Source of the DNA: Amycolatopsis jejuensis
GTDB taxonomy: Bacteria; Actinomycetota; Actinomycetes; Mycobacteriales; Pseudonocardiaceae
NCBI RefSeq assembly: GCF_000717335.1
Contig: NZ_JNYZ01000010.1
Span: 261,778-325,777, forward strand
DNA length: 64,000 nt
Reading direction: 5' to 3'
Shown here: positions 33,224-41,561 of the stretch, piece after piece
How positions within the stretch are numbered: position 1 is the first letter of the stretch
How the letters are laid out: the number at the start of each line of letters is the position of its first letter
Made by a program: the position numbers and the translations under genes
The notes under the pieces: model-generated
Databases searched by the model: none
The model's input: only the letters and a program-made list of their open reading frames with translations
Told to the model about the DNA's origin: nothing

Positions 33224-33588
33224 GCCGCTCTCCCCCTGATGACGTCCTCGCGCCGCTCACCGGTCGCGAGAATCACGTACCCGATCTCGATCCGCAGGGT
33301 GCTCTCCTCGGCGGTGACTTCCAGCGACTGCACCGTGATCAGGTCACCGAGCCAGCGCTGCAATGACCCCTCCGCCGACACCTGCACCGCTGCCGCCAGC
33401 TCCGGACTGTCCGGTTCGAACACCAGGTCCAGCAGCCCGCAGCCGAAGTCCGGGCGCATCACGCGTTCTCCCGGTGTGGTGAAGAGCAACTGCTCGATGA
33501 GGTCGAGGATATGGTCGGCGTAGCCGGTTTCGGCGGTCCGGCCGCGACCGTCGAAATGGAACGGGAAGTCGATGTCCACAGTGGTCAC
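33220..33588 (-). CDS. gp25/GPW-family baseplate protein
   Basis: 122 residues from the GTG at 33588, which overlaps the PAAR-like stop (GTGA) and follows GGGAGG. The gp25 fold is indicated by FPFHFDGRGRTAETGYADHI and the signature LLFTTPGERVMRPDFGCGL, and by the closing strand ESTLRIEIGYVILATGERR. gp25 is part of the core wedge that starts sheath polymerisation in contractile systems, equivalent to Afp9 and TssE. The tight spacing fits one transcript through the whole baseplate module. Confidence 0.92.
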   Translation of the reverse strand: MTTVDIDFPFHFDGRGRTAETGYADHILDLIEQLLFTTPGERVMRPDFGCGLLDLVFEPDSPELAAAVQVSAEGSLQRWLGDLITVQSLEVTAEESTLRIEIGYVILATGERREDVIRGRAA

Positions 33589-33908
33589 CTCCCGGTCACG
33601 AGCTGTTGCATGGAAACGACCAGCGGCGGTCCGGAACCGACGCACACACCGCCACCCGGACCGGCCGGAGTGGTCTGCGTCAAGACTGGCGAGCCATCGG
33701 CGAGCAGTGACGAGACATTCGTCCACTGCACCTTCGCGCACGGCGGAGTGAAGGTACAGCCGCCGACAATGAGCTGGTCCTTCGAGGTGAGCACCGGCAT
33801 CCCGTTCACCAGCGCCGCGGGCGGACCGGCCGGTACCGCGGTGACCTTGCCGCCGTGCGGGCAGGTCATCGACATTCCACTGTGGAGCAAGAAGCCCGGC
33901 ATGCCCAT
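33585..33908 (-). CDS. PAAR-like tip protein
   Basis: 107 residues. The repeated PAAR-like pattern MTCPHGGKVTAVPAGPP, VNGMPVLTSKDQLIVGGC and VLTQTTPAGPGGGVCVGSG is seen, with Cys/His at the usual tip-metal positions (CPHGG and later Cys residues). It should cap the spike as the sharp tip of the injection needle (Afp10 equivalent). It is 3 bp downstream of the spike gene, in the order spike, tip, gp25 found in other injection systems. Confidence 0.85.
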   Translation of the reverse strand: MGMPGFLLHSGMSMTCPHGGKVTAVPAGPPAALVNGMPVLTSKDQLIVGGCTFTPPCAKVQWTNVSSLLADGSPVLTQTTPAGPGGGVCVGSGPPLVVSMQQLVTGR

Positions 33909-33911
33909 CCC

Positions 33912-34439
33912 CTACTTCGGAACGACGAAAGTGCCGTTGTTGATCACGACGGAGGTCCCGGTGAGCCGGATCGACGCCAGCCCCGGCCCGCAGGACAGCT
34001 CGATACCGGTCTCGTTCATCTTCACGTACGGTCCCGACGGGCCCTGGATCTGCAGCTGGATCCCGCCGGTCGGACCGGGTTGTTGGGTGATCAGCAGGTA
34101 GTTCTGCGGCGGCGCACCCACCGTGGTCAACGGGGTGCCGATCACCACCTGCGGCACGCCCGGCAGGATGCTGGACGAGATCGGCGGCCCCTCCGCGGCG
34201 ACGTCACGCCGGAACCCGGTCCACACTGCCCGGCCGAGATCGCCGTCCTGGAACTCGATCCACACGCCGGACCCGATCAGCGGTACCACGTTCATTCCCG
34301 GCGCCGCCATGCTCGCCCGCGCCCAGATGGCGTTGTCCCCCAGTACATCGCCCACGCGCACCAGCAACCGGTCGAGGCCCAATGGGTCCACATTGGACAC
34401 AACCTCGCCCTGATAGGTGCCGTCGAACCGATCCGTCAT
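33912..34439 (-). CDS. Spike protein (gpV / gp5 OB-fold baseplate protein)
   Basis: 175 residues from the ATG at 34439 (ATGA overlap with the hub stop). It opens DRFDGTYQGEVVSNVDPLGL, typical of gpV/VgrG OB-folds, and continues RLLVRVGDVLG and VPLIGSGVWIEFQDGD. The C-terminal 50 residues are beta-rich (GIQLQIQGPSGPYVKMNETG), suiting a short beta-helix spike. In AFP the hub and spike are one protein (Afp8). Here they are split, with the hub encoded by the preceding gene. Confidence 0.85.
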   Translation of the reverse strand: MTDRFDGTYQGEVVSNVDPLGLDRLLVRVGDVLGDNAIWARASMAAPGMNVVPLIGSGVWIEFQDGDLGRAVWTGFRRDVAAEGPPISSSILPGVPQVVIGTPLTTVGAPPQNYLLITQQPGPTGGIQLQIQGPSGPYVKMNETGIELSCGPGLASIRLTGTSVVINNGTFVVPK

Positions 34440-35557
34440 ACGCTCACCTGCTGAGAGAAGGGGACGAAACCGTCCCTGGTCAGTCCGAAACTCTGCTTGT
34501 ATTCACCACGTTTGATCTCATGCGTGACCCGGTTGACGTAATAGAGCCCGTCGTACGCCGGCCCGGCGCCACGCACCCCGACGAGCGACCGGGCTTGTAG
34601 GACGTGGCCGTACCGCAGCACGTCGAGTTTTCCCTGTCCGGACACCGCATCCGCGGCTTTCGTGGTTTGGCTCAGGCCGCGGAGCAAAACGTCCGAGACC
34701 GACAGCCCGGTCAAATTGGGTAATGGCTGCTCGCTCAGGGCCACCGCGGGACGCGCGGCGAGCGGAGGCCGGAGCAGCGCAATATCCGGGACCGGGATGG
34801 AAACCCCGAGCTTCGTGACCGGCTCGGTGAGGCGCATCGTGTACTGCTTCCGCGACATCCCGTCGAAGCTGAACGAAAGGGATTCCACATTGGTCACCGG
34901 CCCGGAATCGACAGTGAGCGCCGGTTGCACGACACCCGCCCGCACCTCCGGACCCCAATACGCGGTGCTCACCCCCGGCCGCGGTCCAGGGATCAGATAG
35001 AAGGAATAGCCGGCGTCACGGGCAAGGTACCGCAGATAGGCGAGGTCCGACCCCGCCTGGCCGGAGATTTTCTCCTGCGGCAGCTCGGGTTCCCAGAACA
35101 GCACGGGAACCGGCGCCGGGATGATCCCGTACATCGCATACTTGGCAAGGATCTTCAGCACCCGGACGTGCAGCGGCATCCCGGGGAAGACCTCCCGCTC
35201 GTGTCGCAGGTCCATCAGCGCGGTGAGATCCTCGCCGGTCACTGTGAGCGTCGACTCGCCCGGTCCGGAGCCCGGGCTCATCTCGTGCCGGGTAATCACG
35301 CCGTCCATCAGCACCTCGGACGAACCGCCGACGATCGCGGACAGCACCACCCGCGCGGGCGGATCGAGCAGCCCGGACGGCAGCAACGTCCGGGTGAGCA
35401 CCGATTTCTTGCTCACCGCGAACGTCAGCTGAAAGCCACTGCGCTCCCCCGCGGCAGACGTGACCTGCACCGACTGCAGGGCGTCGACGAGCTCGCGCGG
35501 GACCGGCGCGGCCAGTACGCGGCCGATCATCAGCTGAAGCCGGAAACTCTTACCCAC
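34436..35557 (-). CDS. Baseplate hub protein (gpD / gp27-like)
   Basis: 373 residues from the GTG at 35557 with GGGAGGA upstream; it overlaps the LysM gene stop by 8 bp. It belongs to the late control gene D/hub family: FRLQLMIGRVLAAPVPREL, the first-domain beta strands with DGVITRHEMSPG, and DLAYLRYLARDAGYSFYLIPG of the second domain. It would form the trimeric hub between tube and spike. It lies directly upstream of the OB-fold spike gene, together equal to a split VgrG/Afp8. Confidence 0.87.
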   Translation of the reverse strand: MGKSFRLQLMIGRVLAAPVPRELVDALQSVQVTSAAGERSGFQLTFAVSKKSVLTRTLLPSGLLDPPARVVLSAIVGGSSEVLMDGVITRHEMSPGSGPGESTLTVTGEDLTALMDLRHEREVFPGMPLHVRVLKILAKYAMYGIIPAPVPVLFWEPELPQEKISGQAGSDLAYLRYLARDAGYSFYLIPGPRPGVSTAYWGPEVRAGVVQPALTVDSGPVTNVESLSFSFDGMSRKQYTMRLTEPVTKLGVSIPVPDIALLRPPLAARPAVALSEQPLPNLTGLSVSDVLLRGLSQTTKAADAVSGQGKLDVLRYGHVLQARSLVGVRGAGPAYDGLYYVNRVTHEIKRGEYKQSFGLTRDGFVPFSQQVSV

Positions 35558-35867
35558 CAGCGGTTCCTCCCGCCGGAATACCAGGCGGCAACGTGATCCG
35601 CAGGCGTCGGCCGGGTTCCGCGGTGAGCTCATCCGGGTCCATCGCCCGGTTTGCGTCCGCGATTCGCCAATACTGCTCGGCGTCGCCGAAGACCTCGCCG
35701 GCAATGCGGTCGAGCCGATCGCCGGGCGCCACCACGCGTTCGCCGATTTGCGCGAGCTGTTCGGGATGCGGCAGGAACCGCCGCCGGACGTAGGTGACCT
35801 TGCGCCCGTCGGGAAGGTCGTGGACCGCGGTGGGCAGGCCGTAGTAGCGGCTCGTGGCGGAGAACAT
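35550..35867 (-). CDS. LysM-domain tail protein (gp53/Afp7-type)
   Basis: 105 residues. A short N-terminal region (FSATSRYYGLPTAVHDLPDG) is followed by a LysM-like fold (VVAPGDRLDRIAGEVFGDAEQYWRIADAN) and ends LRITLPPGIPAGG. Small proteins of this kind (P2 gpX/T4 gp53) connect tube-adaptor and baseplate in contractile tails. It lies 10 bp downstream of the CIS tube-adaptor gene. In AFP/PVC these two functions lie in one larger protein; here they are separate. Confidence 0.85.
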   Translation of the reverse strand: MFSATSRYYGLPTAVHDLPDGRKVTYVRRRFLPHPEQLAQIGERVVAPGDRLDRIAGEVFGDAEQYWRIADANRAMDPDELTAEPGRRLRITLPPGIPAGGTAGG

Positions 35868-35877
35868 CGTCCACCTC

Positions 35878-36534
35878 CTATACGGTCGGCACGCCGACGT
35901 CGGTGATCGGACGGTTCACGGTGTCGGCAAACCGTTCCTTCTGCTGGAGATGCGTGAGGTAGAGCGCTCCGCCCTTGGCGCGGGCGCCCGGATCACCGGG
36001 ATGCGGGTAGCCGAGATCGTCCACAGTGAGCACTCGAACGGACACGCTGACCTTCGCCCGGATCGGATTCAGTGCGGCGTCGAAGGCTTCCTCCGTGACG
36101 CTGAAATCGGTGATCCGCACCGGCAGTACCCGTTTCGGACCCAGCACGAGTACGGTCAGCGGCGCTTCCACCGGCACGATTTCGAGTTGTCCTTGACCGG
36201 CTTGCGAATCCTCGTCACGCAACTGCTGGTAGGTCGGAGACAGGCTTTTCTCGAGCAGGCACAGCACCGGAAACAGGCCATCGGGGAATTTCGACGGTGC
36301 ATCCGTCGCGTCGAATTCCGCGTCGAACCGGTAGGTTTCGTGCGCTGGTCCCTTGAGCCGCAACGCTTCCAGCCGGTCACCCGGCTCGGCACCGATTCCC
36401 TGCATTTGCACGGTGCGGGTGAGCGTATCGGGGTTGTACTGGAACGGAATGGTCTTGCCCGGCCGCCCGCTGTCCGGGTCCACCAGCACGAACCCGCCCC
36501 GGACGGGATTGAGGCTCCGTGGAAAGGTGGTCAT
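35878..36534 (-). CDS. CIS tube-type adaptor protein
   Basis: 218 residues from the ATG at 36534, preceded by CGGGAGGACC. The motifs FVLVDPDSGRPGKTIPFQYNPDTLTRT, here abbreviated to IPFQYNPDTLTR, and HETYRFDAEFDATDAP followed by FPVLCLLEKSL match the contractile injection system tube-protein family near the baseplate (Afp7 N-terminal-like, gp48/gp54-like role). It opens a new transcription unit: the 34-bp direct-repeat promoter at 36602-36569 lies 34 nt upstream of its start. From here ten further genes follow without a usable gap. Confidence 0.8.
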   Translation of the reverse strand: MTTFPRSLNPVRGGFVLVDPDSGRPGKTIPFQYNPDTLTRTVQMQGIGAEPGDRLEALRLKGPAHETYRFDAEFDATDAPSKFPDGLFPVLCLLEKSLSPTYQQLRDEDSQAGQGQLEIVPVEAPLTVLVLGPKRVLPVRITDFSVTEEAFDAALNPIRAKVSVSVRVLTVDDLGYPHPGDPGARAKGGALYLTHLQQKERFADTVNRPITDVGVPTV

Positions 36535-36568
36535 CGTCGTGGTCCTCCCGAGTGAACGCCGTGATGGC

Positions 36569-36602
36569 AGAGTGCCGTCAGGGCGTCACCGAGGCGTCAC
36601 CG
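36569..36602 (-). promoter_or_regulatory. BTAD/SARP-type direct-repeat promoter D (tube-adaptor/baseplate operon)
   Basis: On the minus strand: octad CGGTGACG (36602-36595), 3 bp, octad CGGTGACG (36591-36584), 9 bp, then CACTCT (36574-36569) as -10. The repeat period is 11 bp, one helical turn. The start codon at 36534 follows after 34 nt with a GGGAGG ribosome-binding site. The upstream gene's stop codon (36580-36578) lies between the repeats and the -10. Confidence 0.75.
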
Positions 36603-36826
36603 ATCCCGTGATGAATGGACCGGGCAATAGCCTCGGCAATCGCAGGTACCGAAAAAGAGTCCAGCTCCGGCCCCACGACCTTGCGCCGCCGGAGTTCCCG
36701 CCAGCTCGATTCCCCGGTGACCAGACTCGACAACGCCGCCTCCACCGCGTCGCGAAGGGCGCGGGCCTGCCCCGGTGACAGATCCACCCCGTCGAGCACG
36801 ATCCGGTCGATCCTGATTTCGATCAC
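36578..36826 (-). CDS. Small CIS-locus protein between ATPase and tube adaptor
   Basis: 82 residues from the GTG at 36826, overlapping the ATPase stop (GTGA). It reads VIEIRIDRIVLDGVDLSPGQ, then an amphipathic helix (ARALRDAVEAALSSLV), a basic RELRRRKVVG and a C-terminal helix ending HHGIGDASVTP. It is acidic to neutral, cytosolic, and not recognised as a known family. Small proteins of this sort (first strand EIxIxxIVLxG) are regularly present beside the AAA+ gene in eCIS loci, so it is probably a conserved assembly factor. That is from context. Confidence 0.7.
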   Translation of the reverse strand: MIEIRIDRIVLDGVDLSPGQARALRDAVEAALSSLVTGESSWRELRRRKVVGPELDSFSVPAIAEAIARSIHHGIGDASVTP

Positions 36827-38562
36827 CGGAAATCCCGCTCCGGCACCGGAAGTTCGAGTTTCCGGAATTCGGTCCGCGCCGCGTCCAGCACAGTCTGCAT
36901 CGTGATCCCGGTCCCCGCCGCGGCCGCGAGGTAAGCCGCGTTCACTGCGATGTTCCTGGTCATCCCACCACTGACCGGTAGCTGCGCAAGCCGCTCGAAA
37001 TCCAGGTCGGCGCACGGCGCCCGCGTCGGAAAAGCCTTCTGCCACATCAGCTTGCGCTCAGCAGGTCCGGGGAAAGTGAACTCGACCACGAACCGCAGCC
37101 GACGCAGGAACGCAGTGTCCAAAGCAGACCGCATGTTGGTGGCCAGAATCGCCAGCCCGCGATGGGATTCCATGCGCTGCAACAGATAGTCGACCTCGAT
37201 GTTCGCGTACCGGTCGTGCGCATCACGGACTTCGCTGCGCTTGCCGAACATCGACTCCGCTTCGTCGAAGAACAGAATCGCACCCTCGGCCGCGTCGAAC
37301 AGCTGGCGCAGATTCTTCTCGGTCTCGCCGATGTATTTGCTGACCACTGTGGACAGATCAATCCGGAACAGGTCCAGCGACAACGCATTCGCCAGCACCT
37401 CGGCCGCCATCGTCTTACCGGTGCCGCTAGGGCCACAGAACAGCACGCTCAGCCCGTGCCCGCCGAATCCCCACGTGTCCTGCACGGTCGTCCGAAGCCG
37501 TACCTGGTCCGCAATCTCCGCGAGCAGCCGCCGGGCAGGCGACGGCAGCACGAGATCGTCCCAGCCGACCTTCGGTTCGAGCCGCTGCGCAAGCCCCGCC
37601 AGCCGAGGCCGCGTCCGGACCCGGCATTCGTGCCACACCTTCGCCGGGTCGGCGCCCGCGACCACCGCGACCTCCGCGATCGCGGACAGGTCGAGCGCGA
37701 ACTGCGCGGCCAGCGCGTCGACGACCGTCTGGTCCACGCCGAGCACCTCACGCCAAGCAAGCGCCCGCTCCTTCGAAGTCGGCGGACCGACCTCGACCGG
37801 ACGGCGTCCCGGCCGCGGCTCCCGCGCCGCCAGCACCACCGGCCCGGTGATCCGGTCGGCAAAGCGATCGGCCTGGCTTTCCTCGTCGGCATCGAGGTAC
37901 AACGCCAGCGGCAGCAAGGCGGCCTCGCGCTGCCACAGCCGGGCCAGTTCGTCCAGCTCAGCCGGTTGCGCGGGCAGTGCCGACAGCCGGTACGCCACCC
38001 GCCCCGACGCCGCTGCCGCCTGCGCCGTGACCAGTCGCTTGGCTGACTCGTCGGGCCCGGTCAGCAGCACCGGCCGCGGCCACTGGCTCGCGACCTCCTC
38101 CGCCGCCCGCCGCTGCGACTCCGCCACCTCCCCCGTCGGCAACGACGTGACCAGCGGGTTCAGCCGGTCATCGAGACAGGTCAGGCCCTTCAGGTAATGC
38201 ACCACCCGCTCGTCGGCCCGCAGCGGCGCGGACACCCCGCCCACGCCCTCGACCAACCGCCAGTACCGCAACCCACCCTGTGGCGACACCGCTTCCCAGG
38301 CCGGATCCGGCAAAACGCTGAGCGCCAAGCCGAACGTCGGATACGTCATCTGCGCATTGCCGTGCGCCTCGGCACAAAGCCGGGCAATCGACGGGTCCAG
38401 TTCAACCGACGCACACAACAGCAAGGCGTCCCGTTCGAAGGGCGACAACCCGAGCCGCGTCGCCAGCACCGCCAGCTCAGGCGGGTCCGGCGGATGCGGC
38501 GCGGGGTGACCACGCAGCGTCTCGCGTACCCATTCCAGCGACGCAGCCAACGCCTCGGTCAC
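36823..38562 (-). CDS. AAA+ ATPase of the contractile injection system (Afp15-like)
   Basis: 579 residues from the GTG at 38562, overlapping the DUF4255 stop (GTGA). The C-terminal AAA+ module has Walker A GPSGTGKT (about residue 377), Walker B AILFFDEAESMFG (about 425), sensor I ILATNMRSALD and Arg-finger region FLRRLRF. The N-terminal 350 residues (helical, with a degenerate nucleotide-binding-like region GPDESAKR near 175) are typical of the eCIS ATPase, which is a single-ring AAA+ unlike the two-ring ClpV of T6SS. It may aid assembly or sheath recycling; its role in eCIS is not settled. Essentially diagnostic of the eCIS class. Confidence 0.93.
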   Translation of the reverse strand: MTEALAASLEWVRETLRGHPAPHPPDPPELAVLATRLGLSPFERDALLLCASVELDPSIARLCAEAHGNAQMTYPTFGLALSVLPDPAWEAVSPQGGLRYWRLVEGVGGVSAPLRADERVVHYLKGLTCLDDRLNPLVTSLPTGEVAESQRRAAEEVASQWPRPVLLTGPDESAKRLVTAQAAAASGRVAYRLSALPAQPAELDELARLWQREAALLPLALYLDADEESQADRFADRITGPVVLAAREPRPGRRPVEVGPPTSKERALAWREVLGVDQTVVDALAAQFALDLSAIAEVAVVAGADPAKVWHECRVRTRPRLAGLAQRLEPKVGWDDLVLPSPARRLLAEIADQVRLRTTVQDTWGFGGHGLSVLFCGPSGTGKTMAAEVLANALSLDLFRIDLSTVVSKYIGETEKNLRQLFDAAEGAILFFDEAESMFGKRSEVRDAHDRYANIEVDYLLQRMESHRGLAILATNMRSALDTAFLRRLRFVVEFTFPGPAERKLMWQKAFPTRAPCADLDFERLAQLPVSGGMTRNIAVNAAYLAAAAGTGITMQTVLDAARTEFRKLELPVPERDFR

Positions 38563-39743
38563 GTGATCGTCACCGTCTGTGCGGGGTCGAACCCAGGCTT
38601 GTCCCCACTCCGGTCGACCAGCCGACTGTCCACTCCCCCGACACGCAGTCGGGCGAGATGCGTACCAGGCGGCGCGTCGGGCACGTCGAACGTCAGTTTC
38701 GTGCCGGTCGCGTGGCTCGCGCGCCGCTCCGGAATCGCGCGGGACCCGAGCACCAGCAGCACCGGCTGCCCGGCTCGCACCGGCGGACGGCACGTGAGCT
38801 GGACAACCGCATTCGACCCGGTCCGCCGCACGGTCATCGGCATCTTGCTGGTGATCTGCGGCCCGATGGCCAGCGGAACCTCGTTCGTCACCGTCTCGTC
38901 GACCGCCACCACGGACACCGACCACAGCCCGGCCAGGTACGAGCCGGTCAGCTGGAGCCGCACCTCGGTCTCGCTGACCGGCTCGGCGGCGACGGTGACC
39001 GGCGCCGCCAGCAGCGGATGCGCGAGCCGGATGTCGCGCGCCTTCGCCAGATTCGCACCGCGCAGGATGACCCGTTCACCGACCCGAGCCGCTTGTCCGT
39101 CGACCGGCACCGCCGCGGCCAGCTCCGGAAACGGCGACTCGACACTCCCGAACGCCTCGGGACCACGGTCCTGCGCGCCCCGGCGCAACACCGGAACGGG
39201 TGTCCGCGGCGGCCGTCGGCTGTCGATGAGCACCGGCCCGGCTTCGAACGCGACGGTGAGCCGGTAGCTGGTCTGAAACGCCGACCACAGCGAGTGAATG
39301 TCTTTCTCCCCCAACGGTTGCCAGGTGAGCCGGACGAGTTCGGACTGCTCCGACACGTCACTGCGCGACGGCACCTGCCGCAGCCGATCGCGGCTGAGCA
39401 ACGGATGTTCGTGCAACGTCCGCATCGCGGCGCCGAGCATCCGGTGCGCGGTGATGTCGTGTCCGCCGGGCACGTACGCGGTGACCAGGTACCGCAGGAC
39501 GAGCGGCAGCTGCGGATCGCCGTGTTCGCCGGGCCGCAGCCACGCCGGGTCCTCGTTGCGCAGTCCCGCATCGACGCCGACCTGGTACAGGAACAGGTTG
39601 AGCTGCGGGTCGCCGCTCGGCCCCGGCGTGTCCTGCGGCGGCCGTGCCTCGACCTTCGCCCCGCTCTCGACCTCCCGCGTCCCTTCCGAGATCAGCTGGA
39701 CCAGCGCCTCGGTCACCGCTTCGATGGCGTGGGCGTCACTCAT
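38559..39743 (-). CDS. DUF4255 / Pvc16-type tail terminator (cap) protein
   Basis: 394 residues. The N-terminal 190 residues are DUF4255: AIEAVTEALVQLISEGTR, PQLNLFLYQVGVDAGLRNED, LVLRYLVTAYV and LHEHPLLSRDRL. In AFP/PVC this domain caps the tube and sheath at the distal end. The C-terminal 200 residues add two Ig-like beta domains (RVGERVILRGANLAKARDI and LAGLWSVSVVAVDETVTNE) not needed for capping, as in longer actinobacterial versions. ATGA overlaps lie at both ends of the gene. Confidence 0.88.
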   Translation of the reverse strand: MSDAHAIEAVTEALVQLISEGTREVESGAKVEARPPQDTPGPSGDPQLNLFLYQVGVDAGLRNEDPAWLRPGEHGDPQLPLVLRYLVTAYVPGGHDITAHRMLGAAMRTLHEHPLLSRDRLRQVPSRSDVSEQSELVRLTWQPLGEKDIHSLWSAFQTSYRLTVAFEAGPVLIDSRRPPRTPVPVLRRGAQDRGPEAFGSVESPFPELAAAVPVDGQAARVGERVILRGANLAKARDIRLAHPLLAAPVTVAAEPVSETEVRLQLTGSYLAGLWSVSVVAVDETVTNEVPLAIGPQITSKMPMTVRRTGSNAVVQLTCRPPVRAGQPVLLVLGSRAIPERRASHATGTKLTFDVPDAPPGTHLARLRVGGVDSRLVDRSGDKPGFDPAQTVTIT

Positions 39744-40372
39744 CTCCGCTCCCGCAGGTAGTCGTCCAGGCTGAGCAAGGGTTTCCGCTTCGGCGCCGGA
39801 CGCGGCTCCGGCGCGGTCCGGGCTTTGATCTCGACCCGTCCGATGCTGATGTGCACGTCCGGAGGCGGTGCCGGTTTGTCCCGGCGGGTCACTACCGGTG
39901 GCACCGGCATTTCACGCTGCTCGGTGTGCTCGACGGGATACGCCGTCACCGTCGTCGTGTTTTCCGTTACCACCGTTGAATTGTCTGCCGGCGCTTTGAG
40001 CTCCGTCGGGACCGGCGCCGTCACGACGTCCTGCCGGTGGGTTTCCGCACGCACCTCGCGGTCGAAGATTGTCTCGGTAGCGTGGTCCATTGTGGACTCG
40101 ACGATGACCCGCTCTGCCTCGGTCCGGAGTTCCGTGTTGATCTCCCGGGCCACAGTGGACAGCCGCTCGGTGTCCACTCGCGACACCGGATCCGTCGGGT
40201 GCTCCACCACCGGCGGCGGTGCCGCGGGGATTTCCACCGGCCTCGACGTCGTAAAGGTCCCCATCGGCAACGGGCTCTCCACCGGGGTGACCGGCTCGAA
40301 CAAGGTCGGCACCATCGGCCGGATCGGGGGCGCATCGCCATGGCCGAGCAGCCGGTCCACGAAATCGTTCAT
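39740..40372 (-). CDS. Proline/threonine-rich CIS-locus protein of unknown function
   Basis: 210 residues from the ATG at 40372 (MNDFVDRLLGHGDAPPIRPM), overlapping the preceding stop (ATGA). A short N-terminal helix is followed by Pro-rich, largely disordered sequence. A probable helix lies at 65-115 (STVAREINTELRTEAERVIV), then a Val/Thr-rich part and a basic end: VHISIGRVEIKARTAPEPRP, then KPLLSLDDYLRERR. The terminal SLDDYLRERR element looks like a docking peptide. Position between a Zn-ribbon protein and the cap gene is typical for eCIS-specific proteins of unknown role. It is too short to be a usual tape measure but is the only candidate in the locus. Confidence 0.65.
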   Translation of the reverse strand: MNDFVDRLLGHGDAPPIRPMVPTLFEPVTPVESPLPMGTFTTSRPVEIPAAPPPVVEHPTDPVSRVDTERLSTVAREINTELRTEAERVIVESTMDHATETIFDREVRAETHRQDVVTAPVPTELKAPADNSTVVTENTTTVTAYPVEHTEQREMPVPPVVTRRDKPAPPPDVHISIGRVEIKARTAPEPRPAPKRKPLLSLDDYLRERR

Positions 40373-41022
40373 GCCGTTTTCCCTGCCAGTTCCAGGTAGT
40401 ACCGCCGTCGCGCCGGGCTCACCGCGAGCACGTCCGCCTCCGCCCAGCCGTACGCCGTCGCCAGCGCATGGACGTCGTACAACAGCCGCCGCGCGTGGGT
40501 CTCCAGCTCCGTCCACAGGTACCTCGCGATGTCGAACGGCGACGTCCACCGATGTCCGCACGAAGCGCAATCGAGATCGATCCGGACGTCCGCCTGAGGG
40601 TCGCAAGTGGACAGTGCCACTGCCGGAACCTCACCTTCTGGTGACGGCGCCGAAACCACACACCGTGCCAGTAATTCCCGCCGAGTGCGCACTTCCAGCA
40701 GATCCCGACTCGTCACCGGACGCACCTCGTAACCGGCCGTCGTCGCAGTTCCACCGGACGCGCGTAAATCGTCACCGGTCAATTCGAGTTCGAGATCCTC
40801 CCCGCACGCCGGGCACGTGACCAGGCACGGGTAAGTGGTACCGAAACACCGTTCCCGCAACGCCAGCAGGAATTCGTCCCGGCGGCCGAGCGCGAGATCG
40901 GCGACCGACGCCGGTTCCGCACCACCCGCGACGGCCAACGCGAGCGCCCGCCGTACCCCGGCGAACCCCAACGCCGCTTCCCACGCGGCCAGCAGCACGG
41001 CTTCCGGGAACGCCGCCATCAC
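40369..41022 (-). CDS. Zinc-ribbon CIS-locus protein (possible baseplate assembly factor)
   Basis: 217 residues. Helical N-terminus (AVLLAAWEAALGFAGVRRAL), then two CxxC knuckles, TCPACGEDLELEL (about 70-75) and CASCGHRWTS (about 150-155), which should form one zinc ribbon. A helical end follows (IARYLWTELETHARRLLYDVHALATAYGW) that resembles the C-terminus of T4-type baseplate chaperones. This type of gene follows tube genes in several contractile systems. It begins 1 bp after the tube stop and overlaps the next gene by ATGA. The precise role is unknown. Confidence 0.65.
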   Translation of the reverse strand: MMAAFPEAVLLAAWEAALGFAGVRRALALAVAGGAEPASVADLALGRRDEFLLALRERCFGTTYPCLVTCPACGEDLELELTGDDLRASGGTATTAGYEVRPVTSRDLLEVRTRRELLARCVVSAPSPEGEVPAVALSTCDPQADVRIDLDCASCGHRWTSPFDIARYLWTELETHARRLLYDVHALATAYGWAEADVLAVSPARRRYYLELAGKTA

Positions 41023-41023
41023 G

Positions 41024-41545
41024 TCACGCCGGGTCCTCGAAGGACACGTCCTTCGGCTCGGTCACCTCCTCGGCCACCCACCCCTCGTTCTCGACCTTGA
41101 GGTGCTGCACGGCGACCGCGTTCGCATTGGCGTCCAAATCGGACACCGGCTGCCACTCGGACACCCAGCAGTTGAAAACCTGGTAGGACAACACCTTCTG
41201 GCCGCCCTCGTCGAACACGTCGACGATGAGGTCGCGGCGGAAGTCCTTGAGCGAGGTCTCCAGGCCCTGCCCGGCATTGGCGAAACTCCACACGCGATTC
41301 GCCCATTGCTCGAAGACTTTGTCCGCGGTCACGCCACGCTCGAGCGTGATCGCGTCGTACTCGGTGCGACCGGGCAGTTTGAAACTGGTCGCCGGATCGC
41401 CGCCGGAACGGTGCTTGATCACCTCGGTGGTCCGTTTGAACCCGGTGATCTTGCTGACGCCGAGCATGTAGTCGCCGCCGCTGAACTTGACCCGGAACCG
41501 GAAGTTCTTGTACGGGTCGCGCCGTTTCGTCTTGCTGTCGGACAT
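41024..41545 (-). CDS. CIS inner tube protein (Hcp-like)
   Basis: 173 residues. A phage tail tube-type protein: DPYKNFRFRVKFSGGDYMLG at the N-terminus, then VSKITGFKRTTEVIKHRSGG and KLPGRTEYDAITLERGV, the conserved TIGR02241-like signature, and the C-terminal strand VAVQHLKVENEGWV. It forms the inner tube through which cargo would be carried. Only one copy of this gene is present, where AFP and PVC have several tube paralogues. It follows the sheath after 16 bp with a ribosome-binding site. Confidence 0.93.
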   Translation of the reverse strand: MSDSKTKRRDPYKNFRFRVKFSGGDYMLGVSKITGFKRTTEVIKHRSGGDPATSFKLPGRTEYDAITLERGVTADKVFEQWANRVWSFANAGQGLETSLKDFRRDLIVDVFDEGGQKVLSYQVFNCWVSEWQPVSDLDANANAVAVQHLKVENEGWVAEEVTEPKDVSFEDPA

Positions 41546-41561
41546 GACGGTCTGCCTCCTG

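Noticed and set aside
33577..33595. Further direct repeat GTGACC with 11-bp period at the gp25 start
   Set aside because: It overlaps coding and ribosome-binding sequence, differs from the CGGTGACG octad and has no suitable -10 at 9 bp.
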